Assembly: GCA_963702685.1 (NCBI GenBank)
Contig: CAVPDQ010000006.1
Location: 531,161-595,160 of the forward strand
Direction of reading: 5' to 3'
From: AP-15 sp963702685
Lineage (GTDB): Bacteria; Pseudomonadota; Alphaproteobacteria; ATCC43930; CGMCC-115725
Length of the DNA stretch: 64,000 bases
Numbering within the stretch: position 1 is the stretch's first letter; the number at the start of each line of letters is the position of its first letter. Of the stretch, positions 62,929-64,000 are shown piece after piece. The position numbers were made by a program, and so were the translations under genes. Below the pieces are notes generated by a model. The model made no database searches and was not told the DNA's origin. It saw only the letters and a program-made list of their open reading frames with translations.

Positions 62929-64000
62929 ATGAAAAACCGATGGTTCGGGATCCGTTCTGTTTCTGCTGCTGCTAAGTCCGGCATCGCTCTGGGCGCAATC
63001 CGAAGCGATGCGAACCCGTCCGCTGCTGCCCTCGCGCTCGCCCCCGGCATGCTGACGGTCCTGCCCCAGGACGGCCGCACGCTCTATTTCCAGGCATTCG
63101 ATTCCGCCAAGCGCGAAATCGTGATCGAGATCTGCGTCCTCGAGGATCCCGCCATATTGCAGCACGTGCGGGCAGCGCTGCGGCGCGGCGTTCGGGTCCG
63201 CGCGATCGTCGATCAGGGGAAGTACGCAGCCCTCCCCGCCGAGCAGACAAATCTCGCGCGCTACCTGGTGGGCGCGGGCGGCCAGCTGCATCTGAGCAAT
63301 CCGATATTCCCGAGAAGCTTCCCCAAGATCATTCTCGTCGATTCCAGTCTCCTGGTTTATGGCTCGGCCTGCCTCGACACGACGACTTTTATGCAGTACC
63401 GGGACTTCGCGACGACCAGTCGAGACCCACAGATTGTGCGTGATCTCTTGAACCTGTTCGCCAACGACTGGTCCTACTCCGCGGCAGTCGGGAAGAAGGC
63501 GCCCGCGTTCAACCCGACCCCTCCGGTCACCCGGCCCGACCTCCTGATCTCGCCCGTCACCAGCGCGGCGCGGCTGGTGCGGCTCTATCAGGCGGCGGAG
63601 CGCACGCTCGATGTCTACACCGAGCTTCTCGGCAACCCGACGCTCGAAAGCGAATTGGCGGCGGCGGTCAAGCGCGGGGTCCAGGTTCGCCTGATCGCGC
63701 CCGAAACGGTGAACGGCGGCACGCCTGATGACCAGAAATTGCAGCACGATTCTCTGGCGGCGTTGGCGAAAGCGGGGGTGGACGTGCATGTCAGCGGCCC
63801 GGACCAGACCCCGCAGCTTCCCTACATGCACGCGCGCGCCGCGATCGTCGACGGCAGGATCGCCTTTCTCGGCTCGATCAGCCTCTCTCCCGATTCGATC
63901 ACCTTCAACCGCGAAATGGGCCTCATTTTCCGCAATCCCCTCCTCGTCGCGTCGCTCCAAGCCCAGTTCCGCTCCGACTACCGCCTGCGCACCTCAAAAT
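62929..64000 (+). CDS. Phospholipase D-like protein, partial at window edge, N-terminus frameshifted
   Basis: From ATG 62929 the frame stays open to the window end (over 350 codons). It encodes two PLD-fold repeats: EIVIEICVLEDP, then FPKIILVDSSLLVYGS in place of the first HKD motif, and LPYMHARAAIVDGRIAFLGS with SLSPDSITFNREMG for the second. In the first motif the catalytic His is replaced by Phe. In the second the His is present but Lys is replaced by Arg. A perfect signal peptide, SVLFLLLLSPASLWAQSEA, is encoded at 62951-63007 in a different frame. Export therefore requires two small frame corrections, or the true start lies at an internal codon. Confidence 0.72.
   Translation, partial: MKNRWFGIRSVSAAAKSGIALGAIRSDANPSAAALALAPGMLTVLPQDGRTLYFQAFDSAKREIVIEICVLEDPAILQHVRAALRRGVRVRAIVDQGKYAALPAEQTNLARYLVGAGGQLHLSNPIFPRSFPKIILVDSSLLVYGSACLDTTTFMQYRDFATTSRDPQIVRDLLNLFANDWSYSAAVGKKAPAFNPTPPVTRPDLLISPVTSAARLVRLYQAAERTLDVYTELLGNPTLESELAAAVKRGVQVRLIAPETVNGGTPDDQKLQHDSLAALAKAGVDVHVSGPDQTPQLPYMHARAAIVDGRIAFLGSISLSPDSITFNREMGLIFRNPLLVASLQAQFRSDYRLRTSK

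Overview
The window is strongly GC-rich, densely coded DNA from an alphaproteobacterium. RNase E has the alphaproteobacterial N-terminus and an acidic insert in its S1 domain. The short class of ArgC, the transaldolase-phosphoglucose isomerase fusion, and the gene order of the pentose-phosphate operon recall Rhodospirillales (acetic-acid-bacteria-like) genomes. The order is an inference from gene content; no rRNA or other species marker is present. No rRNA, tRNA or CRISPR array was seen.

Layout. 1-9.7 kb: aldose 1-epimerase, then a minus-strand group mrcA-prfB-ydcF-like, with rne divergent from mrcA. prfB carries the classic programmed +1 frameshift. 9.8-13.2 kb: a URC1/URC4-type uracil-catabolism pair and an alpha/beta hydrolase. 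13.2-17.5 kb: a 200-bp MITE-like element, a GH15 glucoamylase/trehalase, an MmgE/PrpD protein and an IS110 remnant. 17.5-21 kb: acylphosphatase, a frameshifted biotin-dependent carboxylase gene and argC. argC is preceded by what looks like an attenuator: a promoter placed to start transcription at an Arg-rich 32-codon ORF, then an intrinsic terminator just before argC. 21-29 kb: a VOC dioxygenase, an orphan molybdenum hydroxylase large subunit, a decayed TIGR03803/FG-GAP repeat gene with other gene fragments, and a formamidase-family protein.

29.2-32.1 kb holds two head-to-tail copies of one IS4-family element, the first intact and the second riddled with single-base deletions. 32.2-42.7 kb: a lipoprotein, a Tat-exported metallophosphoesterase with a cupredoxin, a large cyclase-ATPase-LuxR regulator, an acyl-CoA dehydrogenase, ilvD and several repeat arrays. 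42.8-53.4 kb is a compact eight-gene operon (tkt, tal-pgi, gnd, zwf, rpe, pgl, rpiA, HAD phosphatase) covering the whole pentose-phosphate pathway plus glucose-6-phosphate isomerase, headed by a perfect 20-bp tandem repeat that may be an operator.

53.5-55.6 kb is a RAYT (REP-associated tyrosine transposase) island, set among remnants of an RskA-like anti-sigma factor and of a duplicated small coiled-coil membrane protein. 55.6-64 kb: a CorC/HlyC-type membrane protein, rpsD, a DedA protein, an SPFH protein, a GST, a Rieske oxygenase and a phospholipase-D-like gene that runs off the right edge.

Dispersed palindromes with the core CCGGACTTGATCCGG lie in many of the intergenic gaps. Several genes carry small frameshifts (carboxylase, TIGR03803 gene, PLD gene, IS copy 2). 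They may reflect real decay or residual assembly indels, and this cannot be settled from the sequence alone.
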